Source: Thermococcus sp. (lineage in GTDB: Archaea > Methanobacteriota_B > Thermococci > Thermococcales > Thermococcaceae). From it: DNA of 36,582 nt. The notes beneath the pieces were generated by a model. It did not search any database, had not been told where the DNA came from, and saw only the letters and a program-made list of their open reading frames with translations. The translations under genes and the position numbers were made by a program. This document shows positions 1 through 7,940 of the stretch, piece after piece. Location: positions 1-36,582 of the forward strand of contig NZ_JALUFF010000049.1 in assembly GCF_027052235.1 (NCBI RefSeq), in the 5' to 3' direction. How positions within the stretch are numbered: position 1 is the stretch's first letter; each line of letters opens with the position of its first letter.

Positions 1-67
1 GACCCCGTGACTCGCATGGCTTAGTCGGACCCCCATAGCAGTGGCCTCCGGCAGGATCAACCGGAAT
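1..67 (-). rRNA. rrs: 16S ribosomal RNA, 5' end (partial)
   Basis: The reverse complement begins ATTCCGGTTGATCCTGCCGG, the highly conserved 5' end of archaeal 16S rRNA, and continues with the expected GGCCACTGCTATGGGGGTCC segment. The gene is transcribed leftward and runs off the window edge, so only about the first 67 nucleotides are present. The start is placed at the usual archaeal mature 5' end; one or two bases of uncertainty remain. Confidence 0.97.
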
Positions 68-455
68 TGAGCAAGGAGTACGGCCGGTGGGACTTCCCTT
101 AGCGGGAAGTACCAAAATTCCCGTCCGGGGTTTGGTCGGGGTGCCGGGCCTGCCTTACCCCCGAGGGGTCCGCCTTTCGGCGTTTCCTCGGGAGCGCACC
201 TTTTGTCACCCGGGCTGGAGGGCGGGGTTCATCGGTGGGTGCTTTGCACCCGTTCCCCCCGACGCCGCCGTCGTGGCGCCCGGGTCTCAGCGCCCTGTTC
301 GGGCGCTCCACCCTATAGGCCCAGATCCCCGTGATGAAAAATTTTTGCAAAATTTGTATCCGGCGGTATTTTTGAAAAATAAACTGTCAGAAGAGCCCGC
401 TTAAATGCACATTTTTAAACATGAAGATGTTAAACATTTTGCAGGGATAAGAGCA
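68..455 (-). promoter_or_regulatory. 16S rRNA leader and promoter region
   Basis: This stretch between the 16S gene and prs has no convincing protein gene. Positions 68-335 are very GC-rich, as expected for a pre-rRNA leader that pairs with the trailer for processing. Positions 92-110 form a perfect 7-bp hairpin (ACTTCCC, five-base loop, GGGAAGT) about 25 nt before mature 16S. Positions 335-450 switch to AT-rich sequence with several minus-strand TATA-like runs (for example TTTAAAAATG near 405-415 and TTTATTTTTC near 370-383), so the promoter most likely lies there. I cannot say which TATA element is used. Confidence 0.6.
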
Positions 456-1310
456 TCACTCCCGGGCGGATTGAAGACCCACTATCTCCGGAACAATACT
501 TATCCTCGACACCGGAGTAGGTATGGTGTTCGTGACCGCGAGCTCATCGACGGCCTTACTAACCCTCTCTATCGCCCCCTCCGCGAAGACTCCATGGGTG
601 ACCCCAACGAATATCCTACCGGCCCCGAGCTTTCTCAGGATTGACGAAGCCTTTATCATCGTCCCCCCGGTGCTTATGATGTCGTCCACTATGAGGACGT
701 TCTTTCCACGGACGTCCACCTCTACGGGCCTCATCTCAACTTCGGTGGGGGATATCCTGCGCTTTTCAAAGTGGCTGTACTCAACCCCAAGGAGCTCCGC
801 AACGGCCTTCGCCCTCCCCAGAGCACCCTTGTCCGGGGCCAGAACGAGGCCCTCCCCTAGCTTTTCTCCGAAGTACTCCGCTATGGCCCTAGCTGGGGAT
901 ACGTTGATTGCTTTTCCCGGGAAGTAGGAGAGTGTCCGGGGGTTGTGAATATCGACGACATAGAGCTCATCGTAGTAGAGGCCGAGGGCCCTCATAACGG
1001 CCCTGACACTGACGGGTTCGCCCTCCTTCACCACCCTGTCCTGCCTGCTGTAGGCGAAGTAGGGAACAACGGCCCTGAGCTTTTCAAAGCCCCTCTCTCT
1101 GAGGGCGTCCCCTATGAGTAATAGCTCCAGTATCCTCTCATCCTGGGGGTAAAAGGTCGAGCTGACGACCGTCGCTTCACTTCCGCTCCCCATGACCCTG
1201 ACGTATTTCTCCCCGTCCGGAAACTTCCTGAGTTCAACCTCAATGATTTCGGCCCCCAATTGGCGCATCTCGTCTTCAAGGTGTTTTGCGCCACTGCCGA
1301 TGACGAACAT
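456..1310 (-). CDS. prs: Ribose-phosphate pyrophosphokinase (PRPP synthase)
   Basis: This 284-residue enzyme makes phosphoribosyl pyrophosphate from ribose 5-phosphate and ATP for nucleotide, histidine and tryptophan synthesis in the cytoplasm. It has the family motifs [21 protein letters not shown] and the PRPP-binding loop [14 protein letters not shown]. Length is normal for the short archaeal form. An upstream in-frame start at 1427 exists, but the start at 1310 is preferred. It has a GGAGGTGA ribosome binding site a few bases upstream, matches the family N-terminus (MFVIGSG), and lies downstream of a TATA box at 1351-1358. The extra 39 residues would overlap the DUF1614 gene and are not protein-like. 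Confidence 0.95.
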   Translation of the reverse strand: MFVIGSGAKHLEDEMRQLGAEIIEVELRKFPDGEKYVRVMGSGSEATVVSSTFYPQDERILELLLIGDALRERGFEKLRAVVPYFAYSRQDRVVKEGEPVSVRAVMRALGLYYDELYVVDIHNPRTLSYFPGKAINVSPARAIAEYFGEKLGEGLVLAPDKGALGRAKAVAELLGVEYSHFEKRRISPTEVEMRPVEVDVRGKNVLIVDDIISTGGTMIKASSILRKLGAGRIFVGVTHGVFAEGAIERVSKAVDELAVTNTIPTPVSRISIVPEIVGLQSARE

Positions 1311-1350
1311 GAGGGTCACCTCCATTGACGCGAACGTGTAGAACCCAGCC

Positions 1351-1358
1351 CTTATAAA
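1351..1358 (-). promoter_or_regulatory. TATA box of prs
   Basis: Reverse-complement TTTATAAG sits about 44 bp before the prs start codon. That gives a short leader containing the strong GGAGGTGA ribosome binding site. Its position between the DUF1614 stop and prs suggests prs has its own promoter. Confidence 0.55.
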
Positions 1359-1365
1359 CCCAGCG

Positions 1366-2067
1366 TTAAACCAGCAGAACGGCAATGACCCCCGCGAGGA
1401 ATATGCCGTCGAAGGTTCCGGCACCACCTATGCTGACCATCGGAGCACCGAGCTTCTTCATCTTGCCCCAATTCATAAGGTCGGCCCCTATGAGAACCCC
1501 AAGGGTTCCGCTCACGTAGGCAACGACCGTTGGATTTCCGTCTCCGAAGGCCCAGCCGAGGAGAACGGCCATCAGGGGTGGAAACAGGGAGGGCATGGCT
1601 ATACCGAGGCCCCTCACAGGCCTGGCAACGGCGTTGCTGAAGAGAGATGCCACGGCAACGGCCAGCAGAGTGTTCACGAGAAGGCCGTACTGGGAGTACT
1701 CAATCATCCTTATGAACTCGTATATCACAACGCTCACGGGGACGAGGGCTCCTCCAACATTGATAGCTATCACTGTCTTTCTCTCCTCCCAGTCGAAGTA
1801 TGGGACGCTGTAAAGAAGACCGAAGAGACCGGCAGAATGGACACGTATCACTGGCTCGTATGTTACTTCCTCCGCTATGGGGATGTTTATGAAGCTCCCA
1901 ACGAGGGCGAAGGTGAAGAGCGTAACCGCAACCTGGGGCGGGATTCCCAGCCGGTGAAAGGCGAGCATAACCGCACCGGAGAAAAGAACAAAGACGAGGA
2001 CGAAGAAAAGGGCCACGAGAAGGAAGAAAGGCCACCTGAGGGCCGGGAAGAGGAAGCGCCTACTCAT
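1366..2067 (-). CDS. DUF1614 family membrane protein
   Basis: This hydrophobic protein of about 233 residues has an N-terminal membrane anchor (about residues 10-35) and several further membrane segments. It ends in the glycine-rich motif [16 protein letters not shown], typical of the archaeal and bacterial DUF1614 family, whose function is unknown. The start at 2067 ([12 protein letters not shown]) overlaps the stop of the ASCH gene by 8 bp, suggesting translational coupling. A longer reading frame upstream lies inside the ASCH gene and is rejected. Operon with the ASCH gene is inferred from this overlap. Confidence 0.8.
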   Translation of the reverse strand: MSRRFLFPALRWPFFLLVALFFVLVFVLFSGAVMLAFHRLGIPPQVAVTLFTFALVGSFINIPIAEEVTYEPVIRVHSAGLFGLLYSVPYFDWEERKTVIAINVGGALVPVSVVIYEFIRMIEYSQYGLLVNTLLAVAVASLFSNAVARPVRGLGIAMPSLFPPLMAVLLGWAFGDGNPTVVAYVSGTLGVLIGADLMNWGKMKKLGAPMVSIGGAGTFDGIFLAGVIAVLLV

Positions 2068-2425
2068 CCTTGACCACCACGTTGGCCCATATCTGGACTC
2101 CCCTGGCCATCTCAACGTCCTTGGGCTTCTCAAAGCGCTCAGCATTTCTAAGAACCCATACGTAGAGTGGCTTTCCGTTGGAGTATTCCCTCAGGAACTC
2201 GGGGCTGGCCCTGTGCTTTTCCTCGTGCTCAGCCAGCTCCTCCGGAGTGAAGGGACCGAGAACCTCAACGAGTTCGGCCTTTCCTATCGCCTTCCCCTTG
2301 GATATTATCAGAATCTCACCCCTAACCCTCGTCCGGGACTTCCTTATCTCCCAGACCTTCTCGCCGTCCACTATAAGGCTCGCAAAGGGCTCCCTGACTA
2401 TTAGACCCTTCCTCTTCATACCCAT
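2060..2425 (-). CDS. ASCH domain protein
   Basis: This small protein of about 121 residues matches the ASCH fold, a beta-barrel related to PUA domains and thought to bind RNA or modified nucleotides. Visible family features are [23 protein letters not shown] near the N-terminus, the [14 protein letters not shown] strand pair, and a C-terminal [11 protein letters not shown] strand. The TATA-like TTTTATTA at 2449-2456 lies about 27 bp before ATG 2425, so the mRNA is probably leaderless. ATG 2419 and an upstream TTG at 2434 are alternative starts. Specific substrate is unknown. Confidence 0.8.
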   Translation of the reverse strand: MGMKRKGLIVREPFASLIVDGEKVWEIRKSRTRVRGEILIISKGKAIGKAELVEVLGPFTPEELAEHEEKHRASPEFLREYSNGKPLYVWVLRNAERFEKPKDVEMARGVQIWANVVVKDE

Positions 2426-2448
2426 CGGTTTCAAATAGGGAGCGACCT

Positions 2449-2456
2449 TAATAAAA
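2449..2456 (-). promoter_or_regulatory. TATA box of ASCH-DUF1614 operon
   Basis: Reverse-complement TTTTATTA is centred about 27 bp upstream of ATG 2425, the spacing expected for transcription starting at or next to the start codon. No ribosome binding site is visible, in keeping with a leaderless transcript. Confidence 0.45.
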
Positions 2457-2515
2457 CCAACGCTGGGAAAACTTTAAGTCCGCTTTGGAGAAGGCACTTT
2501 AAGGAGGTCAAGCCG

Positions 2516-3151
2516 ATGAGGATAATCTGGTACGGACACTCATGCTTCTGGATTGAGACGAAGGGAGTGAAGATATTGATAGACCCCTACCCTGAGGTCG
2601 ACGACGACAGGATAGGGGAGGTGGATTACATACTGATAACCCACGAGCACACCGACCACTACGGGAAGGTTGAGTTGCTATCGAGGCTCAGGGGGGCAAC
2701 GGTAATAGGACCCAAGCAGGTCTACCTCATGGCGGTGAGCGACGGCATAACCCGGGCGAGGGAGATTGACATCGGGGAGACCATAGAGCTGGAGAACGGC
2801 GTTAAGGTGACCGCTGTCCCGGTAGAGCACCCTTCGAGCCAGTATCCTGTTGGCTACCTCATAGAGGGCGACAAGAGGGTTCTGCACCTCGGGGACACCT
2901 ACGCGAGCCCAATATTTCAGAGACTCCGGGGTAAGGTCGACATACTCCTCGTTCCAATAAGCGGACGCTCCACCGCGAACGAGCGCGAAGCAGCTCACAT
3001 AGTGGAGGATATAAGGCCGAGGATAGTAATTCCCATGCACTACGGTGTTTATGGCGAGGGCGACCCGGAAAAGCTCGCCGAGGAGCTGAGGAAGAGACGC
3101 GTCTGGGTTCTCGTCAAGAGGCCCGAGCTTTATAGGGAGATGACCTTCTGA
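2516..3151 (+). CDS. Metallo-beta-lactamase fold metal-dependent hydrolase
   Basis: This 211-residue protein has the metal-binding signature HEHTDH (about residues 43-48). Further candidate ligands are the histidine in HLGD (about 123) and the histidine in PMHYG (about 175). It fits the UPF0173/UlaG-like group of MBL hydrolases; the substrate cannot be told from sequence. The ribosome binding site AAGGAGGTCA at 2501-2510 decides the start. The stop codon is 9 bp before the radB start, so the two are likely co-transcribed. Confidence 0.88.
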   Translation: MRIIWYGHSCFWIETKGVKILIDPYPEVDDDRIGEVDYILITHEHTDHYGKVELLSRLRGATVIGPKQVYLMAVSDGITRAREIDIGETIELENGVKVTAVPVEHPSSQYPVGYLIEGDKRVLHLGDTYASPIFQRLRGKVDILLVPISGRSTANEREAAHIVEDIRPRIVIPMHYGVYGEGDPEKLAEELRKRRVWVLVKRPELYREMTF

Positions 3152-3160
3152 GGGAAAGCT

Positions 3161-3823
3161 ATGCTCTCAACCGGCTCCAGGAAGTTGGACGAACTCCTGG
3201 GCGGGGGTTTCGGAGAGGGGGTTCTCACACAGGTATACGGGCCGTACGCAACGGGGAAAACAACGCTGGCAGTTCAGACGGGCCTCCTCAGCGGGGGGAA
3301 GGTGGCTTACGTTGACACCGAGGGTGGCTTTTCACCTGAGAGGCTCACTCAGATGGCCAGTTCCAGGGGCATTGATCCAGAGGAGGCCCTCTTCAGATTC
3401 GTACTCTTCACCCCGGCCGACTGGAAGGAGCAGAGAAAAGTCATAGGCTCCCTTAAAAAGCTCGTCGACGAGACCTTCTCCCTCATCGTCGTGGACTCCA
3501 TAACAGCCCATTACCGGGCGGAGGAGAACCGGAGCGGGCTGATAGCCGATTTAAGCAGACAGCTCCAGATACTCCTCTGGCTGGCGAGAAAGAACTCTAT
3601 TCCTGTCATAGTTATAAACCAGGTTCACTTCGACACGAGGCTTGAGAGGACGAGACCCGTCGCGGAGCACACACTGGGATACCGGTGCAAGGACATACTC
3701 AGGCTCGACAAGCTTCCAAAGCCGGGCCTCAGGCTGGCAGTCCTTGAGAGGCATCGCTTCAGGCCGGAGGGTGTTATGGCCTACTTCAGGATAACGGAGA
3801 AGGGCATCGAGGACGTTGAATAG
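3161..3823 (+). CDS. radB: DNA repair and recombination protein RadB
   Basis: This 220-residue RecA-family paralogue is found in Euryarchaeota. Walker A is GPYATGKTT at residues 27-35 and Walker B is LIVVDS near 107-112. It has the short length typical of RadB and lacks the N-terminal helix-hairpin-helix domain of RadA. RadB binds ssDNA and ATP weakly and is thought to assist RadA or interact with Hjc resolvase in homologous recombination. A GAGGGAAAG ribosome binding site overlaps the end of the MBL gene, indicating a two-gene operon. Confidence 0.94.
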   Translation: MLSTGSRKLDELLGGGFGEGVLTQVYGPYATGKTTLAVQTGLLSGGKVAYVDTEGGFSPERLTQMASSRGIDPEEALFRFVLFTPADWKEQRKVIGSLKKLVDETFSLIVVDSITAHYRAEENRSGLIADLSRQLQILLWLARKNSIPVIVINQVHFDTRLERTRPVAEHTLGYRCKDILRLDKLPKPGLRLAVLERHRFRPEGVMAYFRITEKGIEDVE

Positions 3824-3827
3824 GGGG

Positions 3828-3900
3828 GTAATAACCCGCCCAAGTTCATCGGCTCCGCCTTCGGCGGCACTCCCCGGGCGGTGATAGTTTTGTCTTCCCA
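3828..3900. other. GC-rich structured intergenic element
   Basis: After the radB stop, CCGCCC and GGGCGG form an outer stem. Inside lies a second perfect stem CCGCC/GGCGG closed by a UUC loop, with unpaired bases on both sides. On the plus strand the structure is followed by TTTTGTCTT and could be a terminator. On the minus strand it is preceded by an AT-rich stretch and could be a small structured RNA. I see neither H/ACA nor C/D boxes, so the role is open. Confidence 0.4.
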
Positions 3901-3980
3901 CCTAAAAGGTTTCCGGTTGGTGCAAGCTTACCATAAAAAATTCTTAAGTCTTCGGGGAAATAACCGAGGGTAGTGTTTTC

Positions 3981-4172
3981 ATGGTCAGGGCCATAATTCC
4001 GGACCAGAAGACGATTCGTGATTCCGAGAGAAGAGCTAGAGTGAAGACCAAGGAGTTCCTAAGGGAGAAAGGGGAAGCGAGGGAGTACTCAGTGCTGGAA
4101 ACCATAATCGGGCTGATTCTCATTCTCATAGTCATTGGTTTCGTGCTCTTCGTGCTACGCAACTACCTCTGA
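3981..4172 (+). CDS. Small single-span membrane protein, unknown
   Basis: This 63-residue product has a charged N-terminal half rich in Arg, Lys and Glu (residues 8-38). A single strongly hydrophobic segment follows (about 41-61, rich in Ile, Leu, Val), and the protein ends RNYL. It looks like a membrane-anchored protein with a cytoplasmic basic/acidic head. A TTCTTAAG element near 3940 and a weak GAGGG site upstream fit an independent gene. No family recognised; the composition and clear membrane helix argue that it is real. Confidence 0.6.
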   Translation: MVRAIIPDQKTIRDSERRARVKTKEFLREKGEAREYSVLETIIGLILILIVIGFVLFVLRNYL

Positions 4173-4204
4173 TTCACGATAAGAATTGAAAAGTTGAGAA
4201 AAGC

Positions 4205-5551
4205 TCACTTCCTGAGCTTCTCACAGTTCTTAACCCACTCCTCAAGAACGTCCTTGAGCTTGGGCTGGCCGATCTCCTCAAGCTCGTACTTGACGCGAAC
4301 GGCCGGCTTGTTGAGGTTCATGAAGCGCCTAAGGTCAACGGGGGTGCCCATGATGACGACGTCAGCATCGGCCCTGTTGATGGTCTCCTCGAGCTCCTTG
4401 ATCTGCTTCTTGCCGTAGCCCATTGCAGGAAGGATGACGTCGAGGTGCGGGTACTTCTTGTAGGTCTCGACGATTGAGCCGACCGCGTAGGGCCTCGGGT
4501 CGATTATCTCCTTCGCCCCAAACTTCTTAGCTGCAACGTAGCCTGCCCCATACCTCATACCACCGTGGGTGAGCGTTGGCCCGTCCTCGACAACTAAGAC
4601 GCGCTTGCCCTTTATCAGCTCTGGTTTGTCAACGAATATCGGCGAGGCCGCCTCGATGACGGTAGCGTTCGGGTTGATCTTCTCGATGTTCTCCCTGACC
4701 TTCTGGATGTCGTCGCGGTTGGCGGTGTCGATCTTGTTGATGATTATCACGTCAGCGCTCCTGAAGTTGGTCTCACCGGGGTGGTACTTGAGCTCGTGAC
4801 CCGGCCTGTGCGGGTCTGTAACCACTATCCAGAGGTCGGGAACGTAGAACGGGAAGTCGTTGTTTCCGCCGTCCCAGAGGATTATGTCGGCCTCTTTCTC
4901 GGCCTCGCGGAGAATCTTCTCGTAGTCAACGCCGGCATAAACCACCATTCCCCTCTCGATGTAGGGCTCGTACTCCTCCCTCTCCTCGATGGTGCACTCG
5001 TATTTGTCGAGGTCTTCAAAGCTTGCAAACCTCTGGACGACCTGCTTCCTGAGGTCGCCGTAGGGCATCGGGTGCCTTATGGCAACGACCTTGTAGCCCA
5101 TCTCCTGGAGCAGTTTGGCGACCTTCCTTGAGGTCTGGCTCTTTCCACAGCCGGTTCTGACGGCGGTAACAGCGACGACGGGCTTGCTGGACTTGAGCAT
5201 CGTGCTCTTTGGTCCGAGGAGCCAGAAGTCGGCTCCAGCGGAGTGAGCCCTGCTAGCGAGGTGCATGACGTGCTCGTGTGAGACGTCTGAGTAGGCGAAG
5301 ACGACGATATCTATATCGTGCTCCCTGATTATCTTCTCCATGTCATCCTCGCTCCATATCGGAATCCCGTTCGGGTAGAGCTCGCCGGCGAGTTCGGGCG
5401 GGTAAATTCTTCCCTCGATGTCCGGTATCTGCGTAGCCGTGAAGGCCACGACCTCGTATTCTGGATTGTCCCTGAAGAAGACGTTGAAGTTGTGGAAGTC
5501 CCTGCCAGCGGCGCCCAAAATGAGAACCCTCTTTCTCTTCTTCTCCGGCAT
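4205..5551 (-). CDS. cpgS: Cyclic 2,3-diphosphoglycerate synthetase homologue
   Basis: This 448-residue protein matches the family annotated as cyclic 2,3-diphosphoglycerate synthetase. It has an N-terminal Rossmann-like region (VLILGAAGRDFHNFN), a P-loop-like RTGCGKSQT at about 140-150, and NKIDTANRDD as in G-protein-like folds. The enzyme is known from methanogens, where it makes a thermoprotectant. Whether Thermococcales make that compound is doubtful, so the true product may differ. The start at 5551 (MPEKKRKRVL) has a GAGGTGATC ribosome binding site; a frame extending to 5644 lacks one and crosses the TATA element at 5601-5610. Confidence 0.8.
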   Translation of the reverse strand: MPEKKRKRVLILGAAGRDFHNFNVFFRDNPEYEVVAFTATQIPDIEGRIYPPELAGELYPNGIPIWSEDDMEKIIREHDIDIVVFAYSDVSHEHVMHLASRAHSAGADFWLLGPKSTMLKSSKPVVAVTAVRTGCGKSQTSRKVAKLLQEMGYKVVAIRHPMPYGDLRKQVVQRFASFEDLDKYECTIEEREEYEPYIERGMVVYAGVDYEKILREAEKEADIILWDGGNNDFPFYVPDLWIVVTDPHRPGHELKYHPGETNFRSADVIIINKIDTANRDDIQKVRENIEKINPNATVIEAASPIFVDKPELIKGKRVLVVEDGPTLTHGGMRYGAGYVAAKKFGAKEIIDPRPYAVGSIVETYKKYPHLDVILPAMGYGKKQIKELEETINRADADVVIMGTPVDLRRFMNLNKPAVRVKYELEEIGQPKLKDVLEEWVKNCEKLRK

Positions 5552-5600
5552 GTGGATCACCTCAAAAGCATTTAATCCGGCACTGGTGTATCCCCTTTGG

Positions 5601-5610
5601 CTTTTATAAC
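5601..5610 (-). promoter_or_regulatory. TATA box of cpgS homologue
   Basis: Reverse-complement GTTATAAAAG lies about 54 bp upstream of the start codon at 5551. Transcription from about 25 bp downstream would leave a leader holding the GAGGTGATC site. Confidence 0.5.
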
Positions 5611-5713
5611 GGTTTTCGTTGAGCGTTGAAAGGTTCCGGTGCAATTCATTCGGAAAGGGAATAGCTCACCTGAAGGACTTTCAAAAACTCCCCGCACCCA
5701 GCATACCGAAACC

Positions 5714-5722
5714 CCTATATCC
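5714..5722 (+). promoter_or_regulatory. TATA box of alaX
   Basis: CCTATATCC is centred about 25 bp before ATG 5743. No ribosome binding site is visible, so this looks like a leaderless promoter facing away from the cpgS homologue promoter. Confidence 0.45.
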
Positions 5723-5742
5723 TCCATCCCCAACTCCCGGAC

Positions 5743-6192
5743 ATGGACGAGGTTAGAACACACACCGCCCTCCACGTGGTGAAGGGAGCGGTTGTCAAGG
5801 TTCTTGGAGAGAAAGCCAAGTGGACTGCATCAACCTACGTTAAAGGCAACCGGGGAGTCCTGACGGTCAAGTTCGACCGAAAGCCCACTCCGGAGGAGGT
5901 CAGGGAAATAGAGCGTCTCGCCAACGAGAAAATCAGGGAAAACGCCCCCGTCAAGGTTTACGAGCTCCCGCGCGAGGAGGCCAAGAAGCGCTTCGGCGAG
6001 GATATGTACGACCTCTTCCCGGTTCCCGAGGAGGTAAAGGCCCTCAAAGTGGTCGTCATCGAGGGCTGGAACGTCAACGCCTGCAATAAGGAGCATACGA
6101 AGACGACGGGAGAAATAGGGGCGATAAAAATTAGGAAAGTCCGCTTCAGGAGGAGCAAGGAGCTTTTGGAAATTAGCTTTGAGGTTCTCTGA
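5743..6192 (+). CDS. alaX: Alanyl-tRNA editing protein AlaX
   Basis: This 149-residue free-standing editing domain hydrolyses mischarged Ser- or Gly-tRNA(Ala). The zinc ligands are visible: HTALH near the N-terminus (H7, H11), and a cysteine and histidine in [13 protein letters not shown] (C114, H118). Length fits the short AlaX-S class, which lacks the C-terminal extension. The 3' end overlaps the convergent ATPase gene by 20 bp. Confidence 0.9.
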   Translation: MDEVRTHTALHVVKGAVVKVLGEKAKWTASTYVKGNRGVLTVKFDRKPTPEEVREIERLANEKIRENAPVKVYELPREEAKKRFGEDMYDLFPVPEEVKALKVVVIEGWNVNACNKEHTKTTGEIGAIKIRKVRFRRSKELLEISFEVL

Positions 6193-7429
6193 GCAGAAAC
6201 TTCCAGAGTGGAATTACATCGATGATCTTCCCCCCCTCCCTGAGCTTTTTTTCTTCGTCCATCGTGACGAGGGTGAGCTTATCAACCCCTAGTCTTTTGC
6301 CGGCCTTGAGGAGTCCGAGGACTTCCCTTTCGTAGTTTGAGGGCGTTATTTCGTACGTAACCTGAACCAGCTCCGTAACTTCACCCCCAACTCTAATGAC
6401 GAAATCCACTTCGCTGTCTCCATCGGAGTAGTAGGAGAGCTCAATCAGAGGATTGCGGTAGCTTTTCTCCCGCAGGAGCTCCAGAAAAACCAAGTTCTCA
6501 ATTTTTCTTCCAGCATCTTGGCCCTTAAAGAATAGGCTTGTAAAGGCAGTATCCACAAGGTAGAGCTTTCTTGGACTCCGCATTATCCTTTTTGTGGACG
6601 TTGAAAAGAGCGGAAGCTCGAAGATGAGGAAAGAGGACTCCATTGCGTGAAGGTAGTTCATAATCGTCTTAACGTTCGCCTCAACTCCCAGCCCTTTAAG
6701 CGCCCTCTGGAGGGAGCGATAGGTGAAGTAACCCCCGCAGAGCGATAGGACGTAATAGAAAACCTCCCGGAACTCCCTCACGTCCCTGAAGGCGAAGTGC
6801 TCTATTATGTCGCGGTAGAATATCGTCTCGAGTATTGAAATAACCTTCTCGCGCGATTTCGTCAGCCACACTTCCGGAAAGCCCCCCCACTTTACGTACT
6901 CGTCCAGGAGTTTCCTGAGCTTACCCCTCTCCCTGAATGTCATCGGCCTCTCTTTTCCGGCGATCTCACGAAACGACAGGGGGAGAATCAGCTTTGAAAG
7001 GTGCCTTCCCCTAAGCTTTGAGGGTATCTCCGATGAGAGAAGGGCAGAGGATGAGCCGGAGACGTAGATGTTGAAGTCACCAACGTCGTGGAGCCATCTC
7101 AGTTTTGTGTCCCACTCGTCCCACTCCTGGATTTCATCGAGGAAGAGCGTAACCCTTCCCTCCGGAAACTCCCTCCTGATTTCCTCCGCCAGCTGGCGGG
7201 CGGTGAGCTTCCTCAGCTCGGGCTCATCGAAGGGAAGGTAAAGAACGTTTTCACCCTTCTCAATGAGTTCTCTGGCGGTTCTGAGCATTAGGAATGTCTT
7301 CCCGACCCTTCTCGGGCCGACTATGGCCTTTATGTCGCTTCCCCTCGGGAGGTTAATTTCCCTCGGAATCTCTTCTCCCTTCTCAAGGGCACCGAGGTAT
7401 TCGAGTGTTATCTCTCTGAGGCCAATCAT
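6173..7429 (-). CDS. AAA_14/DUF4143-type ATPase
   Basis: This ATPase of about 418 residues belongs to a family abundant in archaea. Walker A is GPRRVGKT (residues 38-45). Walker B is [12 protein letters not shown] (about 95-106), followed by sensor-like [13 protein letters not shown]-(D/E)XK-like DUF4143 half includes [16 protein letters not shown] near the C-terminus. Biological role is unknown. The start at 7429 is chosen because the TATA element at 7449-7459 is about 25 bp upstream; an 11-residue longer form starting at 7462 would begin upstream of that promoter. The promoter is flanked by repeated half-sites (see separate entry). Confidence 0.85.
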   Translation of the reverse strand: MIGLREITLEYLGALEKGEEIPREINLPRGSDIKAIVGPRRVGKTFLMLRTARELIEKGENVLYLPFDEPELRKLTARQLAEEIRREFPEGRVTLFLDEIQEWDEWDTKLRWLHDVGDFNIYVSGSSSALLSSEIPSKLRGRHLSKLILPLSFREIAGKERPMTFRERGKLRKLLDEYVKWGGFPEVWLTKSREKVISILETIFYRDIIEHFAFRDVREFREVFYYVLSLCGGYFTYRSLQRALKGLGVEANVKTIMNYLHAMESSFLIFELPLFSTSTKRIMRSPRKLYLVDTAFTSLFFKGQDAGRKIENLVFLELLREKSYRNPLIELSYYSDGDSEVDFVIRVGGEVTELVQVTYEITPSNYEREVLGLLKAGKRLGVDKLTLVTMDEEKKLREGGKIIDVIPLWKFLLREPQS

Positions 7430-7439
7430 GTTTATTAAC

Positions 7440-7483
7440 AATACACAATTATATATAAGCATTGTGTATTAAAAATACACAAA
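7440..7483. promoter_or_regulatory. TATA box flanked by repeated operator half-sites
   Basis: AATACACAAT occurs at 7440-7449, its exact reverse complement ATTGTGTATT at 7461-7470, and a near copy AATACACAAA at 7474-7483. The first pair brackets the minus-strand TATA box (CTTATATATAA, 7449-7459). The second and third copies form a 9-bp-arm inverted repeat with a 3-bp spacer. This is the layout of a repressor-controlled archaeal promoter; the regulator is unknown. Confidence 0.7.
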
Positions 7484-7505
7484 AGTAAGTGAGAGTAAGT
7501 GGGGC

Positions 7506-7813
7506 CTAAGGAGCGGTCTCGAAGAGAACGGTGAAGTCACTATCGAAGGTGAAGGCCTTTCTTATCTTCAAGCGCTCCATCATGGCAAGGGCCAGTGCGT
7601 CTATCATGTTAAGCCCCTTCTTGTCGGTGTATTTGAAGAATAACTCCCATGCTCTTTCCCAGTCGCCCTCTGTTTCCCTCTCCATAGAGATGAACTTGCT
7701 TGAAGTGTAGAGCCTGTACTGCTCAAGTGCGACGTCCTTGCCGACGTGCTTGCTCACGCCGTTGAGGGACTGTGTCGAGATAAATCAACCTCTGGTTTCA
7801 GTGGCTTCGCCAT
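7506..7813 (-). pseudogene. Decayed PIN-domain toxin (VapC family)
   Basis: The readable C-terminal part (7506-7757) ends IDALALAMMERLKIRKAFTFDSDF, the last conserved helix and acidic strand of PIN ribonucleases. The N-terminal LIYLDT strand with its catalytic aspartate is present at 7771-7788 but in another frame. A plausible start MAKPLKPE (ATG 7813) is in a third frame. In the readable part, LYTSS runs directly into KFISMERETEGDWERAW, skipping about 20-25 residues of the PIN core. With two frameshifts and an internal deletion the toxin should be inactive. It was probably coupled to the upstream antitoxin remnant, whose stop overlaps ATG 7813. Confidence 0.75.
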
Positions 7814-7927
7814 TCAACAACTCCCCAGTCATCGTCGTGGCTGGCTTTCCTACCCTCTAGCTCAACAACGCCGAAGTCCTTCCATATCGGGGTCGTTTTC
7901 TATTTCCTGTAGTTTGCCCCCTTCCAT
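7798..7927 (-). pseudogene. Decayed antitoxin gene partnering the PIN toxin
   Basis: Reading from ATG 7927 gives MEGGKLQEIENDPDME before the frame is lost. A one-base shift restores a protein-like segment, FGVVELEGRKASHDDDWG, which continues VVEWRSH to a stop at 7798-7800 that overlaps the toxin start region. The small size, acidic composition and overlap with a PIN gene suggest an antitoxin. I do not recognise the exact family. The segment starts 13 bp after the LigB-like gene. Confidence 0.5.
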
Positions 7928-7940
7928 GTGCCTGTCCCCA

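Noticed and set aside
87-404. Open frame of 105 codons on the plus strand next to 16S rRNA
   Set aside because: It lies in the GC-rich rRNA leader and promoter, has proline/arginine-rich non-family sequence, and no ribosome binding site.
3872-3885. GTGATA half of a glycolytic-regulon (TrmBL1-like) motif
   Set aside because: The matching TATCAC half at the proper spacing is missing.
5572-5775. 67-codon minus-strand frame in the cpgS-alaX divergent region
   Set aside because: It spans both promoters and the alaX start; no ribosome binding site. A conserved small gene cannot be wholly excluded.
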